The notes: generated by a model from the letters alone, not told the origin. Counted from the stretch's first letter, positions 12,511 through 25,224 are shown. The stretch is DNA of 64,000 bases from Zhengitettix transpicula (GCA_037074705.1 CM073594.1:76819009-76883008), one strand, 5' to 3'. Translations and numbers: made by a program.

Positions 12511-12806
12511 CGGCCGTGCCATGAACGGACAAACTCCCCCCCCCCCCTCGTCCCTCCGGCCCCTTCCTCAATCCTGACCGTTGAACAAGCATGTATAAAG
12601 TTTCGGAAGAGCAACTTTAATGCTTAAAGAATCAGTCTTGATTTTAACATTAAGTGAATGTAATACAAATTTAATGTATAAGATTTCTGAAACATATCTA
12701 GATTTATAATTTCTATCTGTATCTATACTATGGAAACTGTTCCCATTGGTAGCGATTCGCTTAATAAATATGCTTAGAAATGACACAAATCTTTTAACGG
12801 TCATCA
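12511..12806 (+). repeat. Left arm of foldback-type inverted repeat
   Basis: This arm is the imperfect reverse complement of 13321-13600. Shared strings include 'CGGCCGTGCCATGAACGG', 'ATAAAGTTTCGGAA', 'GCTTAAAGAATCAGTCT', 'TTAACATTAAGTGAATGTAA', 'ATGGAAACTGTT', and 'ACAAATCTTTTAACGGTCAT'. It contains a run of 12 C at 12536-12547. The outer boundary could extend about 25 bp further left. Confidence 0.75.
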
Positions 12807-13320
12807 TAATTTAGGATACAATTAAATAAAAATTTATTGAACATTACTTACAATTAATTAGATGAAATGTAGTGGACATACATTTCTTAGATGCGATTTT
12901 CCAAAACATTGCAGATGAAAATTCTGTTAAAGAAACATTAGAAATAATTTTTAAAAAATACAATAAATGGATTAGAACAATAGGGAATTATAAATTATAT
13001 GTAAATTATTAGTATCATTTGGGCGAATCATTGGAACAAAACATTACATAATTGTAAGTACTATTCAATAATTTTTTAAATAATTGTATTATAAATTATC
13101 ATGTTTGTAAAATCGTGCTTTGTTGGAATTTTTAGAAACACGGATTTTAAAATTAGACCATTTAATTGACTTTACAACACTTGAAGAGGTCATAATAAAT
13201 TATGGATGAAACTTTTGGAAAGTTGTTTATATTATAATGTTTAAAAATTTAAATTATTAATAAATTTATAACTTAACAGGTTTATGGTTTAATTTATTTA
13301 AGGACGCCAATTGGATAAAT
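12807..13320. other. Loop between the inverted repeat arms
   Basis: About 510 bp of very AT-rich sequence with no ORF of note. No transposase-like coding is visible. Confidence 0.55.
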
Positions 13321-13600
13321 ATGACTGTTAAAAGATTTGTATCATTTCTATGCATATTTATTAAACGAATCATTATAACAGTTTCCATATTATAGATAGA
13401 GATAAAACTTGTAATTCCAGAAAAGCTTCAGAAATCTTATAAATTAAAATTGTATTACATTCACTTAATGTTAAAATCTAGACTGATTCTTTAAGCAATA
13501 AATTTGTTTTTCCGAAACTTTATATCTGCTCGCTCAACGGCCAGGACTGTGGAAGGGGCCGTGGAGTCGAGGGGGAGGTTGTCCGCTCATGGCACGGCCG
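13321..13600 (-). repeat. Right arm of foldback-type inverted repeat
   Basis: Reverse complement partner of 12511-12806, roughly 80-85% alike by eye. The arms run to the outer edges of the structure, as in foldback-type or long-TIR non-autonomous DNA transposons. Confidence 0.75.
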
Positions 13601-13681
13601 GACATCGCACGAAACCATTCCGAGCTAGTTACAACACTGTAAAAGCGTGGGTGAGCCAGCTACTCTAGTTTCTGATGAGAT

Positions 13682-14455
13682 AACTTCCTGTTCGGGGTTT
13701 TCCTCTTTCCGGTCTTGAGCAGGGATTTAAAAATAATCTGTGACACCTTGACCGGTTTTGAGCGGTATATATTCCGGGGTCGCAGACGTTGGGCATACGG
13801 CCAGAGTTGTTTGTTGATCCTATAGGAGCAGTCGGCCAGCTGCCTCCTAAACCGTTCGAGGCATGGAGTTGGGAATGCTGCGTTCCCACAGTAGATCCAG
13901 CTCTCGTGATATGTGTTGTATCCCAGTGGCAGGATACATTAGGCTTGTACGCATTAGCGATAAATATATTAGTACGGTTAGACACTCGCACTATGAACAT
14001 TTATTACTGACATGAGTATTTACACTATGTATATGTATAATATAGTTAGACATATTCAATTGACTTGAGTCTATTATTAGAATTAGACTGGACTAACATT
14101 GACTCTACTGGTGTTTGGACACGACTGACGTGCTGACAAGACTTGACTCCAGTGTTGAGTTGACCCCGTGAGCATGTTGACTGGGTGGAGGTCAACGCCA
14201 TCTATAATGCTATACATTAAAGTCATCTATACACTGACATTACAATATGAAGGGCCTGGGACAAAGACCAAGTGCCCTAACTATACGATGCAGGTTTCTG
14301 TAGGATTTTAAATGCATCACTTTTAGGAGAAGGCCGGGTAGGATCCTTAAAATACTGCCCGGGGACCCTAGTTAACCCTTAGCTGCCTTTTCCATCCCTT
14401 CCTATACTATTAAAGGGGAGAACTATCAAAGCAAATAACCCTAACGTAGATTGTG
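13682..14455 (+). mobile_element. SINE-like family S, copy S1, interrupted by solo LTR
   Basis: Matches the other family S copies: 'TATTCCGGGGTCGCAGAC', 'GTCGGCCAGCTGCCTCCTAA', 'GAATGCTGCGTTCCCAC', then after the solo LTR 'GGGTAGGATCCTTAAAATA', 'CCCTAGTTAACCCTTAGCTG', 'CTATTAAAGGGGAG'. The sense strand is taken as the one that ends in the A-rich tail in better copies. The 5' region is diverged and the tail decayed. Not protein-coding as far as can be seen. Confidence 0.75.
13914..14244. mobile_element. 331-bp solo LTR inside family S copy S1
   Basis: It starts TGTTGTATCC, ends ACTGACATTACA, and is flanked by the 5-bp direct repeat ATATG (13909-13913 and 14245-14249). Removing it joins '...CTCTCGTG' to 'AAGGGCCTGGGAC' and restores an ungapped match to other family S copies ('CTCTCCCGCCATCGGAAGGGCGTGGGAC' region). 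TG...CA ends with a 5-bp duplication are diagnostic of LTR retrotransposon integration. The lack of internal region indicates LTR-LTR recombination. The superfamily cannot be fixed from the LTR alone (Copia, BEL and Gypsy all fit). Confidence 0.82.
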
Positions 14456-16231
14456 ACTCAAAAATAAAATGAAATATTGTAAATATCACACTTGTAAGAT
14501 TGTAAAGTTTCTGCCCTTCGGTACAAGTCGCTGTCTTAAAACAAGGGTAATACTGAAAGTCACGAGCAAACCATTTTAATAAATCTAATTCTTTATCATC
14601 TTTCTGTCAATTTTCAACATAGTATTTTCGCATTGTTTGTAATTACCCTGTACGTAAGAACGTGGAGATAAGCTTCCTAGGTGAGTGGAATTCAGTATGC
14701 ATTCAGTATGCGTTTAATTAAATAATTTGAGATTTTCAAATTGAGGAAGATGTTAAAGGTCGATGGTTTTCCCGGGGAATATGTTGAATAAGTAATTCTT
14801 GTACTTTCACCTGGGGACTTAGGCCACGACGTTTCAATGACTTGATAAAGATGACAGCGAACGTAATTGAAAATTAAGCCCATAATTACGCGGATGGAAG
14901 CCCAAGAGTTACTTATTGAGGAAGATGATTTTGAAAACAAACAAGGTATGAGGAACTAACCGCAATCGGTCTTCTCATTTTAAACAGACTATAGCTCAGA
15001 TCCCCTACTCTACGTGGAGTTGTATACTTCGCCTCAATCAATAATTGAAGGTTTTGCGTTGTACTTTTTTAACTTTTGGAATTATTTTTAAAGTCGGTCC
15101 ACAATAATAATGCAGTGAATAGAAACAATGTTTTATTAAACAATAACCGCATAACAAGCAGATACAGTTAAATACATGTGTAATATTTCGGACCGTTAGA
15201 ATAAATATTACCAGTTTACGCATCACACTCTAGTTTATTACGGATATTTGTTGTTTTCAGCAATTACTAACTTTGCACGCCGTGGAAGTCCACAAGCTTT
15301 GCCTGCAATTCTCTACTTTAAGCAAAACGTCATTTCTGTACATCTAGGATGGTCATAAGATGCCGTAACAATACGTAACGCAATGAAAAGTCTTTGATAC
15401 TTCCCCGTAAATATAGTACATGCAACTTGAGTTTGCACTGCGCAGTAACACTTATAACGTCACTGCGCAGCCGAACTGTTGTACTAGCAGCGACGCTGAA
15501 AAAATTCCATTCGTGTTGATTGTGCTGATCAGATTGAAGTTTTACCTAAAGTTTGCACAGATTTATTTTTCTGTTTCTGACGAAACTTGAAGCTTGAATA
15601 TTGAAGCGTTCAGGCCAAAAACACTTCGTGAAAATTTAAGTGAAAATGATCCAAGTAAATTGAGTCTATTTGGTGGTGTGAAAGTAATCTTTCTCATATA
15701 TATGTATATATTTTGAAATTTAAACAGTTTAATAATATTTCACGTTGTTACGAAGTTTCTTGGAAGAACGGTTTATGTCAACGTTTGTTACATTTAATAA
15801 AAACCTACTTACTTTTGTTTCATGAACTTAAGAAGAAACGTAACAATAACAATTGCTGTTTCAGAAATGTAAATAATAAACCATGATTCTTTGCTGTGTT
15901 TTAATAAAATTTAATAGTTTGTTTATTAACCTGGAATAATAGTCTAAAGTCACTTAGGCACTTAGGTAATGGTTGTCTTGTATTGTTACTGAATACAAAT
16001 CACAAGTAACGTGCAGTCGGGAGAAAATTCCGAGGTCGAACTGACGGAACAATCAAAATTGAAACATCAAGTAAATTTTCAAGAAGACGACCAGATTGTT
16101 TACGTTCCAAACTCAATTTTTAAAGACTAATAACTGCAGAAATTACTTTCAATTATTCGTATGATTAATAAAAATTGTTACAATGGTACTTTATGTTTAA
16201 AATGAAAAATTTATGTCTGTTTTGAAAAGCT
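14456..16231. other. Unassigned DNA
   Basis: No gene or repeat recognised on either strand. Confidence 0.45.
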
Positions 16232-16360
16232 AACGAGTTTTGAGTTTCGTCAACGGAATTGTGCAGTTGTGTCGCTTGCCTTTTTTTTTTAGTTTTCTTA
16301 GCACCTGAAGAGAGGAACAAGGTTTCCAGAAACGTTGTGTGGTATTTATATAATCACTAA
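16232..16360 (+). repeat. PLE terminal motif, type 1
   Basis: 'TTGTGCAGTTGTGTCGCTTG', a T-rich expansion, then 'CACCTGAAGAGAGGAACAAG', 'GTTTCCAGAAACGTTGTGTG' and 'TATTTATATAATCAC'. The core CTGAAGA, GGAAC/GTTTCC hairpin, GAAACG resembles a hammerhead catalytic core. Confidence 0.65.
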
Positions 16361-18547
16361 TTTTTCTGTTGTTTTTTTGCTATTTTTCTTATTATTAGTA
16401 GTACTGCATATTTAACGATATGAATAGTTAACATACATTATAATCACTTCAACGAACTTAATTTCTACCTGGTCTGAGCGGTCCAGCATCATGGACATGT
16501 AATGCACTGAAAATATTTGTACGATTGACAGGTTCAAGTGGATTACCATTGTTAACAATTTATTAAATTTATTTCTTATCATTATAATATATAATAAGGT
16601 GATAATTTTCATTGGCCTCCTGATTGGCAGACTATCTGGGATAGAAAGTGGGCAATGCTGGGTAAAACATAGAAAATCTGCTTAAGTTATTGACGTCTTT
16701 ATCATTCACATTTCTTTCTGAAACACATATTCACTCACTGTCCCGTTAGAATACTTTCCAATTTCCCAAAATCATACGGTACCAACGAGTCTTGTAATTA
16801 GTTAGTTCGTATGAAGCAAGACTTACAAGCAAGATTGTATGCTAATAGATTTTCCGAGATGACTACGGAAGAAGTAAATGAGAAGTCCATTGCCAACCTA
16901 AAAGATGATATCATAAACTGTAAATCAATTCGTACGTACCAATCCGAAGCGAAAGGGGAATTTGTTGCCTAGAGGACAAATTTCTTCCCAGTTGTTGCGA
17001 TTTTCCGCACGGTTCAGGACGCTTATTTGCTTGCCTGAGCGCTTAAGGTGAGATGAGCATCAGCTTCCGCCGCAGAACTAATCGTGATGCGCAGCCTGAT
17101 AACGAGCAGGCCTTTTCAGATGTGCCGCACGCATTACGTATGCGGAGAGATAGTCATCGAGCAAAGCTCAACCACGTGACACCCCAAATACACGGACTCC
17201 TGCTCACTGTAATTTCCAATTTTACTACACGCAGCCAATTTATTTCAGATTTTGATTTAAATTTCCTTCTTAGGTTTAAAATTTGGCGGTGGAGTCTCCA
17301 TCTACGACCGTCAAAATTTATTTCGATTAGTTTGCAAAATTAACAAAGAAAGTAAATTATACAAAATAATAATCACGTTTTTATCTATCAGAAAAGGTAC
17401 ACAATAACTGGCATAGGTAATAAAATTGATCATTTTAACTGTAATTTGTACTCATACTTATATTAAGTATCATAAAAATGTAATTCACATAATAAAATTA
17501 AACATTATAATCATGATTAATCATCAGTGACTTCAAATGCACATCAGTTAATTTGAATCTGTAAATATTTTGCAGAATATTTTTTCACACGGATAAGTAG
17601 TGCCGAAAGCGGAAAATAATGTAATGTTTAATCTGTATAAGGTATTTTTAATTATATATTTTTAAGATATTTAATTTTATTTAAAGAGATATTTAAATCT
17701 AAAATTATTTAATTCTTTGGCAGGTGAAAGTAATAGCTAGAATTAATTAATTATAATTTATTAACACACATACTAATGTCATTAACTTCCTCCTCTTATC
17801 ATCAATTTAAATACCCACGGCTATTTGACAAAAAAAAAGGAGAATTTCGGACTGTCGTTGGGGTTTATATGGTTTTAATGAACCGACTTTGATGTACATT
17901 ACCAGTTGCAGGTCTGGCCGACTTCACAGATGGCTCGGGTGGACGCTGAAATCCCTCGCATTTCCTGGAAAATGGTCACCCAGCTGGCCTACAGGTTCTC
18001 GTCAGCAGGGCAGTTCATAATTTCCTCAAAAACTCACTTTCTAAACCCCAATCACCATGCGAAACTTGAAAACTAACTTCCTCTAAAGAAACTCAAATTC
18101 TTCATTAGTTCCCCAAAACTTCCAGTCCGAAGCTCACAAAAACACTAACTTCCTCAGCAAAACCCAACTTCTTCATAGCTTTTCTAAAAGTAACTTATAA
18201 CATCACATACAGACTAACTTATAACTTCTCAGAAGTAACTTATAACATCATAGAACTAACTTCTTCATAATTTCTTCAAAACCTCACTCTCCCTAAACTC
18301 AAAAACCAACTTCCTTCGCTCAAAATACTTACTAACTGACGCTTGCTCTCCCCCAGCTCCCTTCACACCTCGGTTTTTCTAAATTTCCCTCCACAGGGTA
18401 TTGCATTCTATGGTTTTTATCCAATAGGATTTAGATTTGCGCCTCCACAAATCTCAACATCTTAATTGTCTACGTCCCTTACGGGGTGCCAATAGCCAAA
18501 TTCAGGGCCATGGGAAGGCATGTTATAAATGGCGCCAATCGGGTGGA
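16361..18547. other. Unassigned DNA, partly GC-richer
   Basis: No supported gene. At 16970-17200 a GC-richer patch holds a 96-codon plus-strand ORF of unknown meaning. At 18000-18330 there is a degenerate low-complexity stretch of 'CTAACTTCTTCATAA'-like units. The segment 17840-18547 could be part of an LTR whose tandem portion follows, but this could not be shown. Confidence 0.4.
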
Positions 18548-18856
18548 GCGTCTTTTCTGAAAGTGCTAAAATCTTGTCACGAAAGATTAGCCTAGGCCAG
18601 ACTCTCACAACTTTTAAGCTATAGAAAGCGATGCCGCGCCGGGGTCGTTTTCGTTTCCCTGACTACCTGGGAAGCGAGAATTTACTCGAGCCAGCCTGAA
18701 GTCCAGAATATTAAAAGCACATTTCGTCATAATAAATTAAAATACATAAATAATAAAATAAAATAACCCCAATTAATTTATCCCGCTTTTGTACACTACA
18801 AACTGTATGAGTGGAAGAATTATAAATAGCTGATTTATATTCTAATTTCTGTCTAG
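18548..18856. repeat. Tandem duplication, unit 1 (309 bp)
   Basis: Starts GCGTCTTTTCTGAAAGTGCT and is repeated directly after 309 bp. It contains 'GATGCCGCGCCGGGGTCG', 'TAACCCCAATTAAT' and a TATA-like TATAAATAGC (18821-18830). Confidence 0.9.
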
Positions 18857-19164
18857 GCGTCTTTTCTGAAAGTGCTAAAATATTCTCACTAAGATTAGCC
18901 TAGGCCAGACTCTCAAAACTTTTAATCTATAGAAAGGGATGCCGCGCCGGGGTCGTTTTCGTTTCCCTGACTATCTGGGAAGCGAGAATTTAATCTCGCC
19001 AGTCTGAAGCCGAGAATATTAAAAGCACATTTCGTAATAATAAATTAAAATACGTAAATAATAAAATAAAATAACCCCAATTAATATATCCCGCTTTTGG
19101 ACACAACAAACTGTATGAGTGGAAGAATTATAAATAGCTGATTTACATTCGATGTTCTGTCTGG
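18857..19164. repeat. Tandem duplication, unit 2
   Basis: Direct head-to-tail copy of 18548-18856 with about 20 differences by eye. It includes a second TATAAATAGC near 19129-19138. Function unknown; it could be a duplicated promoter/enhancer block of an old LTR. Confidence 0.9.
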
Positions 19165-22100
19165 GGCAAGAGTTTCTATATCAGCGTTGAAAGGATTTTG
19201 AAATAACGTGATATCGTTTGCAATCCAAATCTGAGAAACAAGACTTAACATTAGTTTTTAAGCGCTCAGAGCTTAAATTGAGAAATATACCGGAAATAGG
19301 CTCTCAGTTTGATGATTGAATGTTTGACATGTATTAAAATAGACGAAACAATTTTTGTTCAATTGAGATTAAATTAAAAAATATTAGTGTATAAATCAGG
19401 CAGTAGTTGGTTTTCTTTGAAATTTCAAGTTAAGTTCTTTCATATGTTTAGTTAAATCTATATAAAATCATAACTTCTATAGCCACTAATTGTAAATGGA
19501 GCAGAGGACGATTCCTTTTGTTCAAGAAAATTTCTATTATTGATCGAAAGCTCAACTTTTCGATGCTTCAGATGCTGGAGACATCCGAGCTGAAGCACAA
19601 CAGCAAATTCTGGACGTAAATTAAAAATTGCACTGGGCGAGGAAAAACTCGGAAGTACAGCCAACTGAGAGAAAAGGGTTTCTCCTACACGCAAGTCAAA
19701 CATCTACCACGAATGGTCACATTCTCGCTAGATATTATTTAATAACTGTTTTCCGGCCACAAAATAAGATTGGAGACCTACTACGTCCGGTTAAAGAATC
19801 CAGAATTTCAAGAATTCTAATCAATTGACCCGCAAATCTCGATTATAAATAATTTGTCATTAACAAGTCCACAAGCCAGAAATTTCAATATACACACTTA
19901 TAAAGTCATTAAATTTCCCTCCACACACAAATTGCACAAATTTTGCTTATTTAAATTGCCATACTATTACATCTAAATGTAATTAACTAAGCGCGAAGTC
20001 TAATGATCACATATGCTGTGTTTTATATGCATAATGATGCTAAAAATTAATTTGGTCAAAATATCGAGGATTTAGGTGAACCACGAAAACCCGCACAGTC
20101 ATACCTCCAAAACAAGGTCTAGGCAACACATACAGTAATAATTTATCAATGAGTCCATTTAAATTTATTCTTGCTCCAGGTTTTGGTCGCAAATTGTGTT
20201 GGGCACTTCAAATTCTCCTTAAAATTAAATATTCCCGCAAAAACTTGAGGGGAACAGGGAAGTTTTTTTTAATAAAGGCTGAGAAACAAGTAAAAATTAA
20301 CATTTTAGCAACTAATAGTTATTTATTTAAACACAGCGAGAAAATGAAATATAAATAAAAATGAATAAATACATAAATTATTAACAAAAAATGTTATTTA
20401 TAATTAATGAATCCCCTACTCTGTAGTGATTAGTGGGCTGGACAGTAAAATGAGCATATATGGCAAATTGGCTATATATATATATTTAATATACAACTTG
20501 TTACTGTACTTACCATTAACTTAACTGCGTAGTACTTTATGCAATCGACTTCTCCAGTACGCTTCGTTCCGTCGCAACTGCTTCACCAAGTTTGCATGCA
20601 ATGATCTGAAGTTTTGTAGCTGACGAGCCAATTTCTGGTCCTTAACACCTAGAAATTACATGGCTCGTGTCGCAAAACTGACTTATCACACTTTCTCAAG
20701 GCTCAAAAACGAATCCTCAAGGCTCCTTAGCGACTGACTCTCCCAGATTTCGAGATATACCCTCAAAACCTCTCTTCTCCTTTCCATATGTCGAACTCCC
20801 CTCTATTTTCTGATTTTCTACCAAGGAAGAAAAATATTACTTGGGTACGTTTTTCTAAGACGGGGAAATCAAAGGAAATATTCCACTCGGAACTTTTTCT
20901 GTGGCAATGATTTCTCTCGAAGAGGAAGGAAACAGCCGTCGGCCTCTTGTTTCCAAGAATGCATAAGCTTAGTATACGTGCATAAGCATACGTGGAAGTA
21001 CAACCTTCAGCTTCTGCCGCTAAAGGAACTGCCCCTTCTATCTCTCAAACATTGAACCTTTATGTGTTTTAAAATAATTTTTAAATGGGCTCTATAAAAA
21101 TTTCCTTAGAACTCTTTCAATTAGATACTTTGGTTAGTTTTTATTTTACAGTAATACGCGACCAGAATGAATTTTAAGTTTAGAACTGTTTTCCAAATAA
21201 TCGATTCACAGAAAGTACTGATTGCATTGGAAATTTAATGATAATGGTGGATTTAATTAAGAGATTATTTAGGGAATTCAATTGACTTATTCGGAGAATC
21301 GTCACCTTCAGGAAGTGAGCAGTTGCAGTTCCGAATTTACTATGTTATTATTACAGATAATAGGTTCGGTTTCAGGCTTTCTCGTGATGAGAATGTTGTT
21401 GTTTTGTGTTCAAATTCCTACAATGTCTTGCAACAGAGTGAATCATCAACACACAATATGGTGGGAAGGAGACCGGATGTTCCGTCACCAAGTCACCGGT
21501 GGCAACAAATTCGTCCGTTGACGTGTGAGATTAATGCCGCTTGTTGGTCACACGCTAAGTGCCGTGACGCTCAATTAGCAGTTCTGAAATATGACAGCTC
21601 TTTGCTCTAACAACTCTTTCATAAAGAGGCTTTTATCCGCCGATAATGATAATTTAATAGCGGAAGTTTTAAAGTATATAGGGCGGTGTTTTAATGTTCT
21701 TTGTTTCTCTAGACCCAGTAGCATCCTAAAAATAATTTTACCACGTGGTAGTATTTGTCTACTCTCCAATGGGTCTGAAATAAAATAGAATTTATTCTGA
21801 AATAAAATAAAATTACCGTTGATCTGACGTAAAATCGATCGCTACTAATGTGTATCACTTTTGGATCGGCCAGTCACGAATCATGAACCAGCGTTGAAGC
21901 ATTAAGTACCACAAAATTGAGGACTAATTCCTGTGGATTTATTAATAGCCGTTATGAAGACAAAAATCATGTCAGACAAACCAGAAATTCCGTTACATAG
22001 AATAATCTATTGTAGTCTTCGCTGGAGTAACAAAATTTGGTATCAGCAAGACACCTCAAAAGCACCAAAAGAGAAGGCTGGCAGCTTTAAAATCTGATGC

Positions 22101-23027
22101 ATTTAGAATTGAAGCGTCATGTAACCGCAGTCTTGTGTTATTTACATTGTTTAAGATGGTAGAAGTAAATATATAATATTGTTAAAAATATATCTCTGCT
22201 GACAAATCCAAGATGGGTAATAAATCTAAATAATTGATCACGTATTTCCGTAATCCGTCAAACAGACCATAATAAAAAAACCTTCAGTTTTAATATTAGT
22301 ATTTTTAACGACCATAAGAGAACGGTATATTAATTATATCATTCACAAAGCACATGTTTCGTAAGATAAACGTCGTTTGTAACTTTTCACGACGAGGTAT
22401 TTTTAAGGTTTTGTTCTTGTCCTGTGAAGTCCCGTGCCTTGACCCCCTTCTAACCGCAAAGTCCGCAGATTGCAGGGGAATGTTCTGTGCTGTCTCCGCA
22501 TTAAGGCTGATGACAGTAATACGGTCCTACGACGACCAGTCCCATTAAGTGGAATAAACACTGAACGCTGGCGGCTCTCTTTCTCTCCTCGGCAACCGAC
22601 ACCGATGTTTCCGTGGACGATGACGAGTTGCAAGGAATTCCAAACAATTATGGCAGATTTTATTTTTCAATCTTATTTATTCTCATATTATAATAATAAG
22701 GAAGTTATATTTTTATCCAATCTTATTTATCCTCGTATTATAATAATAACGAAATAATATTCAGTCATCGATACCCTAATCACATTAAAACTGTGAAATT
22801 CATTTTTGTTTTGAAAAAAAAGATTAATGTAGGTATTATTTATAAAAGATAAGTGATGATGGTAATGTGACATAAGATCTGATATAACTGACGAGTGTTA
22901 AGAAATACTTAAAATGGACGTCAAACCTGTAGGATTTAAATAGTTCTTCACAATCGTCTTTACAAGTAGTTTAAGTAGGCCTAATAAATCATTTTTAATT
23001 TAGAGCGTGCAATATTAGCGAATGTAG
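19165..23027. other. Unassigned DNA
   Basis: Mixed composition with AT-rich parts and GC-richer patches at 20560-20760 and 22420-22640. No conserved domain was recognised in any frame. Short overlapping ORFs at 22354-22757 are on both strands and look fortuitous. A short (TA)n run lies near 20472-20485. Confidence 0.4.
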
Positions 23028-23150
23028 ATTTTCCCGGTGAATTTGAAGAATGTAGAGTTCTTGGTTTTCAACTCGGGCTATATCTTGAGTGAAACGCGAC
23101 GTTTCGACATCTTCATGCATCCGCTGTTTCACACAAGAAATGGCCCGGGT
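23028..23150 (-). repeat. PLE terminal motif, type 2
   Basis: The minus strand carries a GAAACG core ('GATGTCGAAACGTCGCG') followed by 'ACTCGGGC' and ' CGAGTTGAAAACC'-like sequence. It aligns with 26465-26605 and, more loosely, with 32528-32790. It is diverged and lacks a clean CTGANGA. Confidence 0.45.
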
Positions 23151-23225
23151 TGAAACTAACAATATTATTATTATTATTATTTTTATTATAAGTCTGCCAA
23201 AAAAACTAGCCTTTAAACATCTAAC

Positions 23226-23735
23226 TATTTTTTAGGGTAACAGGCTACATGAGGGTAATCCACTTGGTGGCAACTTCCCTGTAATAGCATAGGAAAGGAT
23301 TTGAAATGTGGGATGCGGAAGGGTAGAAGAAGATAACCAAGGGTTAACTAGGGCCACCGGGCTATAGTTAAAGGATTCTACCCGGCATTCGCCTAAAAGT
23401 AATGCAGGACAAAGCCAAGAAAACCTTCATCAGGTAGGTCGGGCATTGGGTACTTGTCCCACGCCCTTCCGATAGCGGGAGAGGAGTTTGCGGTGGGGAC
23501 GCAGCATTCCCTTCTCCGTACCTCGACCAGTTTAGGAGGCAGCTGGCCGACTATTCCAATAGGAATAGGGGACAACTCTTTTCGTATGCCCAAGGTCTGC
23601 GACCCCGGAACATACACATCTCAAAAACAGGCCGAGGTGCCTCGACTTATAATTCGAAAGGGGACGGATTTACCGCGGGCAACACGGCTTAAGACCTGGA
23701 TTAAGGTGTGACATAAGGGATGGTGAATAGACGCA
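23226..23735 (-). mobile_element. SINE-like family S, copy S2
   Basis: Nearly full length on the minus strand, with the A-rich 3' end at the left (TTTTTT at 23228-23234, i.e. poly-A on the minus strand). It shares the family landmarks 'CAGGCTACATGAGGGTAATCC', 'GGAGGCAGCTGGCCGACTAT', 'CCCAAGGTCTGCGACCCCGG'. Its 5' end grades at about 23660-23735 into sequence that abuts a LINE RT relic, so the junction is not exact. ORFs of about 75-85 codons on both strands are by-products of this repeat and recur in other copies. Confidence 0.8.
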
Positions 23736-24741
23736 ATAATTATTGACTTTTCTAAAGCCTTCGACGTTGTGCCGCATGATCTATTATTAAGTAAGTTAAA
23801 AGATTTAGGGATAGATATTCGGGTACTGAAATGGTTTTGCGAATTTTTAAAAGACTCAGAGTCCGCTTAAATGACAAATTGTCCGACTCTATTAAAATTA
23901 CGTCAGGGGTCCCGCAGGGGAGTGTGATCGGTCCACTCATGATCCTTGCGTACATAAATGATCTAATCGTGGGTATAAATTTACATATTAAATTGTTTGT
24001 CGACTATTGCGTGGGAAATAGTAAGGGCGGAGGATGCTCGGACTCTTCAGGCTGACCTGGACAACATTTACGAATGGTCAGTTAGAAATAAAATGCAAGT
24101 AAATTCATCAAAGAATAAGACAATTAACTTTACAGTTAGGTATCAAACGGGGAATGAAGTTGTAACGGAATCCAACAGTTGGTAAATATATTGGAATCAC
24201 GAGTAAGGATCTAAATTGGGGAAATCAAGTCAGTGAAGTCGCAGGTAAAGGCTGGAGGACGCTACATTTTGTAAATAGGTTTTTGAGGAAAAGTACGAGG
24301 AAAACCAAGAAATTTGCTTACAGATCACTGGTCAGATCCATTGATGGGATCCATATAGAAAGGAACACACACTAGCGTTTGACAAGATTAAAGAAAACGG
24401 GCTGAAAATATGTTTGGGAGTCAATTCGCGAACAATCCTCAGGAGCGTTTAGAAACACTAAGCAGTAGGAGGAAACACGCGAAGCATTCAGCAAAAAATA
24501 CAAAGCTTATACAGGTCAACCGACCTGGAAAGAAATGAAAAATTATCTCTTGGTGCCAACTTATATTTTTAAATATGATCACCTATTCAAAATTAAAGAA
24601 ACAGGGCAACGCACAGATGCTGGCAAATATTCATTTGTTAATAGACAGATTCGCGACTGGAATTCATTTCCTGCAGAATTACTGACGTCTTTTCCGAATA
24701 GAGCTGATCAGTTTAGACGAAGGCTAAGAAAAATAAAATAA
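23736..24741 (+). pseudogene. LINE RT relic (Jockey/CR1 type), C-terminal half
   Basis: The fragment begins within RT motif A (IIIDFSKAFDVVPHDLLLSK), continues in another frame with motif B (SGVPQGSVIGPLMILAYIND), then FVDYC in place of the catalytic Y/F-ADD, then a thumb-like YEWSVRNKMQVNSSKN. It continues through YIGITSKDLNWGNQV, RTLHFVNRFLRKSTRKTK and ends TDAGKYSFVNRQIRDWNSFP...RRLRKIK with a stop at 24739-24741. The order and the TD-x-GKYSFVNR-x-I-x-x-WN ending are characteristic of non-LTR retrotransposons common in insects. Several frameshifts and stops are present, and the altered FADD box means this copy cannot be an active polymerase. A (TA)n tract follows immediately, as expected for a LINE 3' tail. 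Confidence 0.85.
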
Positions 24742-24749
24742 TCATGGGG

Positions 24750-24751
<2 letters not shown>

Positions 24752-24789
<38 letters not shown>
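24752..24789. repeat. (TA)n microsatellite at LINE 3' end
   Basis: Pure alternating AT tract starting 10 bp after the LINE stop codon. Confidence 0.92.
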
Positions 24790-24792
<3 letters not shown>

Positions 24793-24886
24793 ACACTTAT
24801 TAATATCTATCTGGTCAGCGTGGTAAACAGTGAAGAGAAGTGATTTATGTGAGAAAAGTTTTAAATAAAATATTGAAGTGCAGTGA

Positions 24887-24905
24887 AAAAAAAAGGGGGG
24901 GGGGG
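24887..24905. repeat. Poly-A/poly-G homopolymer junction
   Basis: A run of 9 A followed by 11 G; a likely error-prone site in assembly. Confidence 0.85.
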
Positions 24906-25224
24906 TCGAACGTGTTTATTTTTTTTCGGATAAATAATAATAAACTTTACAAAGACAGTTTATATTATCCATATATGTAATTTTTATATTATGTTATTTT
25001 TGTAGATTAATAATAATAAAAGATGCTTAATGACCAGAATCTATCCAATGTTGCCTTCCAGATTTTTAGGTTCTTTGTTCACTTCACTCACGCACTGTGC
25101 TCTGCTTTTATACACTGCGAATTACAGAAGATAATCTGGTTTTCTTCTTTTCCATCTTCTGATACCCTGGTCACGAAAACTGGGGTTAGTACTGAGGGAG
25201 AATCGACACTCTGACCACGGGTCA

